Shown here piece by piece: positions 1-7,756 of a DNA stretch of 64,000 bases. The stretch comes from Parasalinivibrio latis. GTDB lineage: Bacteria; Pseudomonadota; Gammaproteobacteria; Enterobacterales; Vibrionaceae. The notes under the pieces were generated by a model. That model saw only the letters and a program-made list of their open reading frames with translations. It searched no databases and had not been told where the DNA came from. The position numbers and the translations under genes were made by a program. Location: positions 1,178,001-1,242,000 of the forward strand of contig NZ_CP098812.1 in assembly GCF_036825535.1 (NCBI RefSeq). Reading direction: 5' to 3'. How positions within the stretch are numbered: the first letter of the stretch is position 1; every line of letters begins with the position of its first letter.

Positions 1-546
1 CGCACCTGAAGAGAAGAAGTTAACGATGGTCGCGCCTGCAGAGAACTGGAACATGGTAAAGATGTCGGCTTCGCGCTTGGTCAGGTGACCTTCGTCTTTA
101 AGCTGGCGGGTCATTGCTGCACCGGCATCCGTACTTTGCAGGGAGGCAATCAGTGCAAGGCCGGTGTTACCCGGAATATTCAGTACCGGACGCAGAAGAG
201 GGGTCAGCAGTTTGCGGGCTGCATCCAGTGCACCGTAGTGCTCAAGAACGTTAATCATACCCAGGGCAAACATCACGGTAGGAATCAGGGTCAGAGCAAA
301 CAGGAAACCGTCACGAGCACCGCTGCCGCCTTTACCGCGCAGAGAGGTGGAAGCCGTCTGGATACCATCGGCAGTTTCATTTACAGAGTAGACGACACTA
401 CCGAATGAGCCGTTCAGTGTGGTGAAGTCAAAGATGCCGTACCACTGGTTGGACTGCAGCAGGCCGGAGAAGAAAATAACCGCAAACGCCAGCGCAATAT
501 AGCAGCCAACGGTAACTTTGCGATCCTGATTCGCAGGTTGCGACAT
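1..546 (-). CDS. Nucleoside-recognition (Gate) domain membrane protein, C-terminus beyond window
   Basis: The reading frame starts at the ATG at 546 behind a GAGGG ribosome site and stays open for 182 codons to the left edge, so the C-terminal part is missing. A hydrophobic helix follows the short polar N-terminus (about residues 13-30). After a polar loop comes a segment reading LIPTVMFALGMINVLEHYG, then NIPGNTGLALIASLQSTDAG and FQFSAGATIVNFFSSGA. That pattern is typical of the Gate (nucleoside recognition, SpmA/YjiG-like) family of inner-membrane proteins, whose substrates are mostly unproven. It is transcribed in the same direction as nhaC but lies behind that gene's terminator, so it probably has its own promoter in 547-845. 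Family assignment is fairly sure, function is not. Confidence 0.6.
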   Translation of the reverse strand, partial: MSQPANQDRKVTVGCYIALAFAVIFFSGLLQSNQWYGIFDFTTLNGSFGSVVYSVNETADGIQTASTSLRGKGGSGARDGFLFALTLIPTVMFALGMINVLEHYGALDAARKLLTPLLRPVLNIPGNTGLALIASLQSTDAGAAMTRQLKDEGHLTKREADIFTMFQFSAGATIVNFFSSGA

Positions 547-845
547 GTTGTACCCTCAAAGTGAAATTATTTGAACAGCTTGATTGTGCTTATTCGTAAA
601 TGTGAAAAATTGACCGGGGTCAATCTGTGCCACATAAATGAACGCTAGGACTTTGTTTTGCAGGGAATTGTGATGCCTGTCATCTGTTGGTTGGATTTAT
701 CCGCTGTAAGGTTGTTATTAACAAGATCTTTCTCTGTTTGTTAATATATTTTCAGATGATTGGATGGCGAATAACATGTCTTACAGGAATGTTTTGCGAG
801 GTGATTCACGGCACGCGTGGAGTGTGGAATAGCTAAATTTCAGGT
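547..845. other. Intergenic region upstream of the Gate-domain gene
   Basis: No gene is visible here. It should hold the promoter of the leftward Gate-domain gene. A near-perfect palindrome, ATTGACCGGGGTCAAT, lies at 609-624, about 63 bases upstream of the start codon, and is a candidate operator; no regulator is recognised. Confidence 0.4.
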
Positions 846-847
846 AC

Positions 848-877
848 AAAAAAGGCGCTGCATGAGCGCCTTTTTTA
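848..877 (-). terminator. Rho-independent terminator behind nhaC
   Basis: GGCGCT and AGCGCC arms around a five-base loop are flanked by A and T runs on both sides, so the hairpin can work in both directions. It closes the leftward nhaC transcript. Confidence 0.85.
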
Positions 878-895
878 TCTAAACGTATAACCTGA

Positions 896-2347
896 CTACG
901 CCTGGGATTTGGCCATAACCAACGCTTCTTCGGCAGCTTCTTCTTCTGCAAGCTGAGCTTCGCTTTTCGGCGGGCAACGGTCTACGAACCAACCCATGTA
1001 AGAACAGATGATGGTGACAGCAATACACACAAAGCTGAGCCACATATATGGAGCGTATGAGAGTGTCGCTACTCCCAGGATACTCGCCATATAGATACCG
1101 TTGTCACTCCAAGGCACCATGCCGGATGTCAGGGTTCCGCCGAACTCGGCATTTCGTGACAGGTTCTTACGCTGGTAACCAAGTCGGTCATAATTGCGGG
1201 CGCAGATTTTTGGAGTGAGGATCAGCGATACATACATCGCAGAGCCGAACACGTTACCCAGGAATGCAGTCCCCAGAGTTGAGGTTGCCAGACCACCTGC
1301 AGTTTTGATTCGCTTTTCGAACAAGCCGGCAATGGTTTGTAGGACGCCAACTTTATCCAGCAGGCCACCAAAGCCCAGACCGAAGACGATAACAGCCACG
1401 GAACCCAGCATGGATTCCATGCCGCCGCGGTTCAGGATGGAGTCGATAAATGGTACACCGGATTCGATATTAAACGGTGCCCAGGCAGTGTTCATCGCTG
1501 ACAGCAGAGGCATGTCCTGAACCATCACAGCCCACACGATACCCAGTACGGAACCGAAGCTGATGACCGGGAAAGAAGGCATACGCATCGCCAGCAGAGC
1601 CAGGACGATAACAACCGGTACGAATGAGAGCGGTGAGATCACGAACTGGTCTTCCATGGCTGCGATTACCTGGTTTACCTGGCTCATATCGACATTTCCT
1701 GCGTAATGGAAGCCGAATGCGGTAAACAGAATACCTGTGATCACATAGCTGATGCCGGCTATTGGCAGCATGCCTTTGATGTGTTCAACAATTTCAACAC
1801 CAGACATGGTGGATGCCAGGATCACTGAATCGGACAGTGGTGACATTTTATCGCCGAAGTAACAGCCAGACAGTACTGCACCGGCTGTCAGCGGTGCTGG
1901 AATGCCCAGCCCCTGGCCGATTCCCATCATTGCAATACCGGCAGTACCCGCAGAACCCCAAGAGGTTCCAGTTGCCAGAGCAGTAAGGGAACAAATCAGC
2001 ATGGTTGCAAGCAGGAAGATAGAAGGATGGATGGCTTTTAGGCCGTAGTAAATGATGGTTGGAACAATACCACCTGCAATCCAGGTACCGACAAGGGCAC
2101 CGACTGAAAGAAGAATAAGCACTGCACCGAGGCCGTTGGAAATGCCTTTGGTGGCTGCGTGCTCAAGAGATTTGTAATCGTGACCCAGCTTGAGGCCAAG
2201 TGCCATGATGACAAACCAACCGATAAATAGGGCTAATTGGATAGGAAGATTTAACTCAGCCGTGAAGGAGAATGCCAGTGCAAGGAAGATTCCGAGCGAC
2301 ACAAACACTTGCGGGACTGACGGAAGTGTAACAGTTTTAGTTTTCAT
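896..2347 (-). CDS. nhaC: NhaC-family Na+/H+ antiporter
   Basis: The product is 483 residues if started at the ATG at 2347, which has an AAAGG ribosome site at good spacing. An in-frame ATG at 2383 would add 12 polar residues and is less likely. The protein is a polytopic membrane protein with about 11-12 hydrophobic segments. It carries the NhaC signatures GTSWGSAGTAGIAMMGIG, GCYFGDKMSPLSDSVILAS and, near the C-terminus, a segment containing GMVPWSDNGIYMA. Family members exchange cytoplasmic Na+ for H+ across the inner membrane and help with salt and alkaline stress. The neighbours asd and sodB show no operon link. The mRNA leader contains a strong inverted repeat (2444-2477). The ion specificity is inferred from the family only; some NhaC relatives move organic acids or amines. 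Confidence 0.88.
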   Translation of the reverse strand: MKTKTVTLPSVPQVFVSLGIFLALAFSFTAELNLPIQLALFIGWFVIMALGLKLGHDYKSLEHAATKGISNGLGAVLILLSVGALVGTWIAGGIVPTIIYYGLKAIHPSIFLLATMLICSLTALATGTSWGSAGTAGIAMMGIGQGLGIPAPLTAGAVLSGCYFGDKMSPLSDSVILASTMSGVEIVEHIKGMLPIAGISYVITGILFTAFGFHYAGNVDMSQVNQVIAAMEDQFVISPLSFVPVVIVLALLAMRMPSFPVISFGSVLGIVWAVMVQDMPLLSAMNTAWAPFNIESGVPFIDSILNRGGMESMLGSVAVIVFGLGFGGLLDKVGVLQTIAGLFEKRIKTAGGLATSTLGTAFLGNVFGSAMYVSLILTPKICARNYDRLGYQRKNLSRNAEFGGTLTSGMVPWSDNGIYMASILGVATLSYAPYMWLSFVCIAVTIICSYMGWFVDRCPPKSEAQLAEEEAAEEALVMAKSQA

Positions 2348-3023
2348 AGTTTTAGACCTTTCTGTAGCCGCTGCGCGCTTCAAAACCAGAAGGTGGCAGA
2401 CTGCAAAATGGTAATGTGACAGAGCTCAATATGGCTCCCTCACTAAGGCGGCTAACTGTAGACGACACACCGCCTTAAATCGAATAAGAACTTTCTTTTC
2501 TGTGAGTTAGCACTTTATTTGGGCTGAGTTATGAAAACCTTGCTAATTTCATGTTTAGTATGTGTTGTTTGCATATTATTACGTTTCAAACGTGACATAG
2601 CTCGGTTCAAAGCCGGGATGGGATTATAGATAAAAAAAACACAATTGAAACAAATTATGGGTTATTAATCTTTAAGTGTGGTCATTTCCGAGCTTTTGCT
2701 CGGTAAATAAAATGTAGCGATCTCATGAGGTTATGATTTTATTGGTTTGAGATAATTTTTGTCTTCTGATTGGTGAAAACTTATTCTTTTCTAATGGAGA
2801 TGTCCTATGCTCCATTGTTCCTGGAAGGCTTGGGGCTGCTTGTGTTCGGGCGGGGGTTGTGACAAATTAAGGTCATTTGCTGAACATTTTGTTCGGCGGA
2901 CATTTTCCCGAAGTCCGGTTCATACCTCTTGGATTAAAAGTTGATCACAGGTGGAGGCTTTCGGCAAGTCGGTATGTTCAACTGTTTAATCTGATCGGTA
3001 TCAATTACAAGGAGTGAATTTAG
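2348..3023. other. Divergent intergenic region between nhaC and asd
   Basis: No gene is visible in this AT-rich 676-base region, which carries the promoters of both divergent genes. Besides the nhaC leader hairpin, there is a small palindrome GAACA-N3-TGTTC near 2883. I looked for a lysine riboswitch, known upstream of some nhaC and lysine-pathway genes, and found no recognisable core. Confidence 0.5.
2444..2477 (-). promoter_or_regulatory. Inverted repeat in the nhaC leader
   Basis: Arms TAAGGCGG and CCGCCTTA match over 8 bp around an 18-base spacer, about 100 bases upstream of the nhaC start. No T-run follows, so it is not a simple terminator. It could be a leader RNA hairpin or an operator. 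Confidence 0.4.
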
Positions 3024-4142
3024 ATGTTGAAAGTGGGTTTGATTGGTTGGCGTGGAATGGTGGGTTCCGTTCTGATGCAGCGCATGGTTGAAGAAGGTGA
3101 TTTCGACCATATTGAGCCGGTTTTTTACAGTACATCCCAGATAGGTATCCCTGCGCCAAACTACGGCAAAGACGCCGGTGATCTCCAGGATGCTTTCGAT
3201 ATTGAAAGCCTGAAGCAACTGGACGCCGTGATCACTTGCCAAGGCGGTGATTACACCAATGAAGTTTATCCGAAGTTGCGAGAGGCCGGCTGGAAAGGAT
3301 ACTGGATTGACGCCGCATCTTCTCTTCGTCTTGCTGATGATAGCATTATTGTTCTGGACCCTGTTAACTTTGACCAGATTAAAGCCGGTATCCACGGTGG
3401 TACAAAAACCTATGTAGGTGGTAACTGTACCGTCAGTCTGATGCTGATGGCAGTTGGTGGTCTTTATAAAGAAGGGCTGGTGGAGTGGATGACTTCCCAG
3501 ACCTATCAGGCTGCGTCCGGTGCCGGTGCGAAAAACATGCGTGAGCTTATTCAGCAGATGGGTGTCATTAACGACTCTGTAAGCTCAGAACTGGCTAATC
3601 CGTCTTCTTCTATTCTGGATATCGACCGCAAGGTTGCTGAAACCATGCGTTCAGATGATTTTCCTGTGTCCCAGTTCGGTGTGCCATTGGCAGGCTCTTT
3701 AATCCCGTGGATCGATGTGAAACGCGAAAATGGCCAGAGCAAGGAAGAATGGAAGGGCGGCGTTGAGACAAATAAGATTCTCGGCCTGTCCGATTCTCCG
3801 ATTCCTATCGATGGCACCTGTGTCCGTATCGGCTCAATGCGCTGCCACAGCCAAGCGTTGACTATTAAGCTTAAGAAAGGCGTTCCCCTTGATGAGATCG
3901 AACAGATGATCGCATCTCATAATGACTGGGTGAAGGTGATCCCGAACGAGCGAGATATTACCGTGCGTGAACTGAGCCCAACTAAAGTGACAGGCACGTT
4001 ATCTATCCCTGTAGGTCGTCTGCGTAAACTGGCTATGGGGGATGACTACCTGAACGCCTTTACTGTCGGTGACCAGTTGCTTTGGGGCGCAGCAGAACCT
4101 TTGCGCCGTACTCTGCGAATCATCCTGTCTGAAAAGGCATAA
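3024..4142 (+). CDS. asd: Aspartate-semialdehyde dehydrogenase
   Basis: This 372-residue enzyme makes aspartate 4-semialdehyde from aspartyl phosphate with NADPH, the branch point to lysine, diaminopimelate, threonine and methionine. The N-terminus has the NADP-binding GWRGMVGSVLMQRM motif. The active-site cysteine lies in GGNCTVSLML and is residue 135, the same number as in the Escherichia coli enzyme. SMRCHSQALTIKLKKGVP near residue 270 is the usual substrate-binding segment. Length and motifs match the gram-negative type. The ATG at 3024 has AAGGAG 9 bases upstream. It is a single gene with terminators behind it. Confidence 0.97.
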   Translation: MLKVGLIGWRGMVGSVLMQRMVEEGDFDHIEPVFYSTSQIGIPAPNYGKDAGDLQDAFDIESLKQLDAVITCQGGDYTNEVYPKLREAGWKGYWIDAASSLRLADDSIIVLDPVNFDQIKAGIHGGTKTYVGGNCTVSLMLMAVGGLYKEGLVEWMTSQTYQAASGAGAKNMRELIQQMGVINDSVSSELANPSSSILDIDRKVAETMRSDDFPVSQFGVPLAGSLIPWIDVKRENGQSKEEWKGGVETNKILGLSDSPIPIDGTCVRIGSMRCHSQALTIKLKKGVPLDEIEQMIASHNDWVKVIPNERDITVRELSPTKVTGTLSIPVGRLRKLAMGDDYLNAFTVGDQLLWGAAEPLRRTLRIILSEKA

Positions 4143-4152
4143 TCTTTTTTAT

Positions 4153-4174
4153 AGCCCGTGATGAGCGGGCTTTA
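4153..4174 (+). terminator. Hairpin behind asd
   Basis: AGCCCG and CGGGCT arms are followed by a short T run just downstream of the asd stop codon. Confidence 0.65.
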
Positions 4175-4198
4175 GATTGATAACTCAATCGCAAATAC

Positions 4199-4229
4199 AA
4201 AAAAACCTGCCAGTTGGCAGGTTTTTTTC
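4199..4229. terminator. Bidirectional terminator between asd and sodB
   Basis: AACCTGCC-AGTT-GGCAGGTT has an A run before and a T run after, so it serves both the rightward asd and the leftward sodB transcripts. Confidence 0.9.
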
Positions 4230-4242
4230 ATTTCATCGAAAA

Positions 4243-4827
4243 TTAAGCAGCCAGGTTTTGGGCTACGAATTCCCAGTTTACCAGTGCCCAGAATGCGTTC
4301 ATATAATCTGGGCGCAGGTTGCGGTAATCGATGTAGTAAGCATGTTCCCACAGGTCAACAGTCAGCAGTGGGGTAACACCGTCTTCGGTCAGCGGAGTAG
4401 CTGCGTTTGAGGTGTTAACAATATCCAGTGAACCGTCAGCTTTCTTCACCAGCCAGGTCCAGGATGAACCGAAGTTGTTGATCGCTGAATCAGTGAACTT
4501 TGCTTTGAATTCTTCGAAAGAACCAAATGACTTGGCGATAGCATCAGCAAGATCACCAGTAGGCTCACCGCCACCATTTGGGCTCAGGCAGTGCCAGTAG
4601 AAAGTGTGGTTCCAGATCTGAGCTGCGTTGTTGAATACGCCACCTGAAGAAGACTTAACGATTTCTTCCAGAGTCTTTCCTTCAAACTCAGTACCTTCGA
4701 TCAGGCCGTTCAGCTTAACCACGTAGGTGTTGTGGTGTTTGCCGTGGTGATACTCCAGGGTTTCCTGAGAGATGTGTGGCTCCAGGGCGTTCTTTTCATA
4801 TGGGAGTGCTGGAAGTTGAAAAGCCAT
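4243..4827 (-). CDS. sodB: Iron superoxide dismutase
   Basis: SodB converts superoxide to oxygen and hydrogen peroxide in the cytoplasm. The ATG at 4827 gives 194 residues and MAFQLPALPY, the usual SodB N-terminus, behind a GGAGAA ribosome site; an upstream in-frame ATG at 4863 would add an unlikely 12-residue tail. Metal ligands are visible: His27 in YHHGKHH, the His of NHTFYWHCL, and the Asp and His of VDLWEHAYYIDYRN. The residues around the ligands fit the iron rather than the manganese type. In related bacteria sodB is regulated by iron through Fur and RyhB; no Fur box was recognised here. The divergent neighbour grxD also belongs to iron/redox biology. Confidence 0.97.
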   Translation of the reverse strand: MAFQLPALPYEKNALEPHISQETLEYHHGKHHNTYVVKLNGLIEGTEFEGKTLEEIVKSSSGGVFNNAAQIWNHTFYWHCLSPNGGGEPTGDLADAIAKSFGSFEEFKAKFTDSAINNFGSSWTWLVKKADGSLDIVNTSNAATPLTEDGVTPLLTVDLWEHAYYIDYRNLRPDYMNAFWALVNWEFVAQNLAA

Positions 4828-5093
4828 TGTTGGTTCTCCGTTCTTTGGGGCTGAGCCCGACATTATTGCTTCCTAGCAAACTGCACTTACACTTAAGGAA
4901 GTACCTAGAAAATGTAAGGGTTTGCATTGTTCTTAGACTGACTGCAAACTAGTTTAGCAACTTTTTACTTTATTAAAAGACTATTTTGTCGTTTAGGCAT
5001 GAAAAAATGTCCCCAAAAATAAAGAGCTTTTTTTTCGGGGCGATGACAAAGTAGAATCGAGTTGTAACATTATCGCGATGTATCGAGGAAGCA

Positions 5094-5429
5094 ATGGAAA
5101 CGATTGAGAAGATTAAGAAGCAGATCGAAGAAAACGCGATCCTGTTGTACATGAAAGGTTCCCCAAAACTGCCGAGTTGCGGTTTCTCGTCTCAGGCGTC
5201 CCAGGCACTGATGGCGTGTGGTGAAAAGTTCGCGTACGTGGATATTCTGCAAAACCCTGATATTCGTGCTGAGCTTCCTGCCTATGCGCAATGGCCGACT
5301 TTCCCGCAACTGTGGGTAGAAGGTGAGCTCATCGGTGGTTGTGACATTATTCTGGAAATGTTCCAGAAAGGTGAGTTGCAGCCATTGATCAAAGATGCAG
5401 CTAAGCGCCGCGACGAAGCCGAGCAGTAA
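5094..5429 (+). CDS. grxD: Monothiol glutaredoxin Grx4
   Basis: This 111-residue protein has the CGFS active site at residues 29-32, preceded by YMKGSPKLPS, and the glutathione-binding WPTFPQLWVEGELIGGCDI segment. CGFS glutaredoxins bind a [2Fe-2S] cluster as glutathione-bridged dimers and pass clusters to target proteins, often with BolA partners. The start ATG at 5094 lies behind GAGGAAGC. It is a single gene, divergent from sodB, with its own terminator. Confidence 0.96.
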   Translation: METIEKIKKQIEENAILLYMKGSPKLPSCGFSSQASQALMACGEKFAYVDILQNPDIRAELPAYAQWPTFPQLWVEGELIGGCDIILEMFQKGELQPLIKDAAKRRDEAEQ

Positions 5430-5453
5430 TCAGCACACGGTTTTGAACCCAAT

Positions 5454-5483
5454 AAAAAAGCCACCAGAACGGTGGCTTTTTTC
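5454..5483. terminator. Bidirectional terminator between grxD and the antiporter-family gene
   Basis: AAGCCACC-AGAAC-GGTGGCTT sits between A and T runs and serves both converging transcripts. Confidence 0.9.
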
Positions 5484-5513
5484 GTATTATCAATTCGTTA
5501 CAGTGCCTTGCCT

Positions 5514-6836
5514 TTACAGAACCATGGCGGCAATCCAACCAAAGGCAATCAATGGCAGGTTGTAGTGAATAAATGTCGGTACCACGGTGTCCCAAATATG
5601 GTCGTGCTGTCCATCAGCATTCAGGCCGGATGTTGGGCCAAGCGTTGAGTCAGAAGCCGGTGAACCACCATCGCCCAGTGCGGCTGCGGTGCCAACCAGC
5701 GCAACTGTTGCCAGCGGAGAAAATCCAAAGGCTAGTGACAGCGGCACATAGATGGTTGCAATGATAGGGATAGTTGAGAAGGATGAACCTATTCCCATGG
5801 TAACCAACAGGCCAACAACCAGCATCAGAAGTGCCGCCAGGCCTTTATTGTGACCGATGTCGGTAGCGAGTGCCTGGACCAGGGTTTCGACACCGCCAGT
5901 CGCTTTCATTACTGCTGCAAAACCGGCAGCTGAAATCATGATAAAGCCAATCATCGCCATCATATGGACACCTTTGGTGAACACATCATGGGTTTCGCGC
6001 CACTTAATCACGCCACCGACAGTAAAGACCATAAAGCCCACCAGTGAGCCCACAATCATTGAGCCTGCGGTCAGCTGGACAGAAAGCGCCGCGACAATTG
6101 CCAGGCACGCAATCCAGATATGGCGCATATTCAGCTCACGCAATTCTGGCTCTGCGGCTAGAATTTCTTTCTCTGAATACTCGCGAGGTTTGCGATAGCT
6201 GAAAAATACCGCCACCAGAAGGCCAAACACCATGCCACAGGCTGGCAGCAACATGGCATAGGGTACTTGGCTTGCAGCTACGTCTAGACCGTTATCGTGC
6301 AGGTTTTTAAGCAGGATATTGTTGAGGAAGATCCCGCCGAAGCCGACCGGTAACACCATATAAGGGGTTATCAGGCCAAAAGTCAGTACACAAGCAACCA
6401 GACGACGGTCTATTTTTAATCGCGCAAACACATGGAGAAGTGGTGGGATCACGATTGGAATAAACGCGATATGAACCGGGATGGCGTTTTGTGACGAGAT
6501 TGCCAGCAGGCCAATAACGACCAGTACCAGATATTTAAAGCCCGTTACCTTGGCTGTGTCACCTTTTGCGTTGAGGCGCTGGATAACTTTTTGGGCCAAA
6601 AGGTCAGTAATACCTGAACGGGAAATAGCAACGGCAAAGGCGCCGAGCATGGCATAACTCAAGGCGATGGTAGCACCGCCACCGAGGCCGCCTTCGAAAG
6701 CGGAGATAGTGTCTGACAGTGACAGGCCGCCTACCAGACCGCCGATAATGGCGCTGAAGGTCAGGGCAACCACGACATTCACCCGCAAAAGGGCCAATGC
6801 CAGCATCACACAGACGGAAAGAACAACAGGATTCAT
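5514..6836 (-). CDS. Na+/H+ antiporter-family transporter (NhaC/YuiF-like)
   Basis: This 440-residue polytopic inner-membrane protein has about 11 hydrophobic segments. It begins MNPVVLSVCVMLALALLRV behind AAGGAAA. Visible family features include SSQNAIPVHIAFIPIVIPPL in the middle, GIGSSFSTIPIIATIYVPL and GDGGSPASDSTLGPTSGLNADGQHDHIWDTVVP near the C-terminus, split here by conserved glycines. The family (COG2056-like) is annotated as Na+/H+ antiporter, but related Bacillus YuiF and some gammaproteobacterial members have been proposed to carry histidine or other amino acids, so the substrate is open. It is unrelated in detail to the NhaC protein encoded at 896-2347. It is a single gene, divergent from the peroxiredoxin. 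Confidence 0.8.
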   Translation of the reverse strand: MNPVVLSVCVMLALALLRVNVVVALTFSAIIGGLVGGLSLSDTISAFEGGLGGGATIALSYAMLGAFAVAISRSGITDLLAQKVIQRLNAKGDTAKVTGFKYLVLVVIGLLAISSQNAIPVHIAFIPIVIPPLLHVFARLKIDRRLVACVLTFGLITPYMVLPVGFGGIFLNNILLKNLHDNGLDVAASQVPYAMLLPACGMVFGLLVAVFFSYRKPREYSEKEILAAEPELRELNMRHIWIACLAIVAALSVQLTAGSMIVGSLVGFMVFTVGGVIKWRETHDVFTKGVHMMAMIGFIMISAAGFAAVMKATGGVETLVQALATDIGHNKGLAALLMLVVGLLVTMGIGSSFSTIPIIATIYVPLSLAFGFSPLATVALVGTAAALGDGGSPASDSTLGPTSGLNADGQHDHIWDTVVPTFIHYNLPLIAFGWIAAMVL

Positions 6837-7084
6837 TGGGCTGGGTTTCCTTGTCTGTTTTGGTTATTTGTTGTGCAAATGGTTGTGTTAAATGTTGTGT
6901 GCGATCACAGTTTGCTTAAAAAAATGCTGGTGTCGAGAGGAAAATGAGGTCCCGGCCAAAATTTGTATTTATTTCTACACTATTCACAGTCCGGTCACGG
7001 GTAGCCCTCTATAATGCCCGATAGATTTACCAAATGTGCGGAATTTTCCGTACAGCTCATTAGAAATGGAAAAAGGAGAGAACC

Positions 7085-7690
7085 ATGAGCGTTTTAGTTG
7101 GTCGCCCTGCACCAGATTTTTCGGCTTCCGCAGTATTGGGAAATGGTGAGATTGTTGATGATTTTAACTTTGCCCAATTCACTGAAGGCAAAGCTGCAGT
7201 GGTATTTTTCTATCCGCTTGATTTCACCTTTGTTTGCCCATCTGAACTGATTGCGTTTGATAAGCGTTTTGATGAGTTCCAAAGCCGTGGTGTAGAGGTG
7301 ATTGGCGTATCAATCGATTCACAGTTCACTCATAACGCCTGGCGCAATACACCGGTGGATAATGGTGGTATCGGTCCTGTCCGTTATCCGTTGGTTGCTG
7401 ACGTGAAACATGAAATTTGTCAGGCTTATGATGTCGAGCATCCTGAAGCCGGTGTGGCATTCCGTGGTTCTTTCCTTATCGACAAGGAAGGTGTTGTTCG
7501 TCATCAGGTTGTGAACGACCTGCCGCTGGGTCGCAACATTGATGAAATGCTGCGTATGGTAGATGCACTGCAGTTCCATGAGAAGAACGGTGAAGTGTGT
7601 CCGGCACAGTGGGAAAAAGGCAAAGAAGGTATGGATGCGTCGCCAACAGGCGTTGCCAAGTACCTGTCTGAGCACACCGACGACTTGTAA
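7085..7690 (+). CDS. Typical 2-Cys peroxiredoxin (AhpC/TSA family)
   Basis: This 201-residue thiol peroxidase reduces hydrogen peroxide and organic peroxides in the cytoplasm. The peroxidatic Cys51 is in FYPLDFTFVCPSE and the resolving Cys172 in GEVCPAQW, so it is a typical 2-Cys enzyme forming disulfide-linked dimers or decamers. The WRNTPV and GGIGPVRYPLVAD segments resemble the TsaA/Prx group more than Escherichia coli AhpC, and no ahpF lies beside it, so thioredoxin is the likelier reductant. The ribosome site AAAGGAGAG is strong. It is a single gene closed by a terminator. Confidence 0.94.
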   Translation: MSVLVGRPAPDFSASAVLGNGEIVDDFNFAQFTEGKAAVVFFYPLDFTFVCPSELIAFDKRFDEFQSRGVEVIGVSIDSQFTHNAWRNTPVDNGGIGPVRYPLVADVKHEICQAYDVEHPEAGVAFRGSFLIDKEGVVRHQVVNDLPLGRNIDEMLRMVDALQFHEKNGEVCPAQWEKGKEGMDASPTGVAKYLSEHTDDL

Positions 7691-7712
7691 TAGCGCGTTC
7701 TGATACGAATGC

Positions 7713-7740
7713 AGGCCGGCTTAATCAGCCGGCCTTTTTG
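7713..7740 (+). terminator. Terminator behind the peroxiredoxin gene
   Basis: AGGCCGGC-TTAATCA-GCCGGCCT is followed by TTTTT. It also faces the end of the leftward volA gene. Confidence 0.85.
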
Positions 7741-7756
7741 CATTTTGCTGTCAGGG

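Noticed and set aside
2348..3023. Lysine riboswitch upstream of nhaC or asd
   Set aside because: Both genes are plausible hosts, but I could not find the conserved lysine-riboswitch core on either strand.
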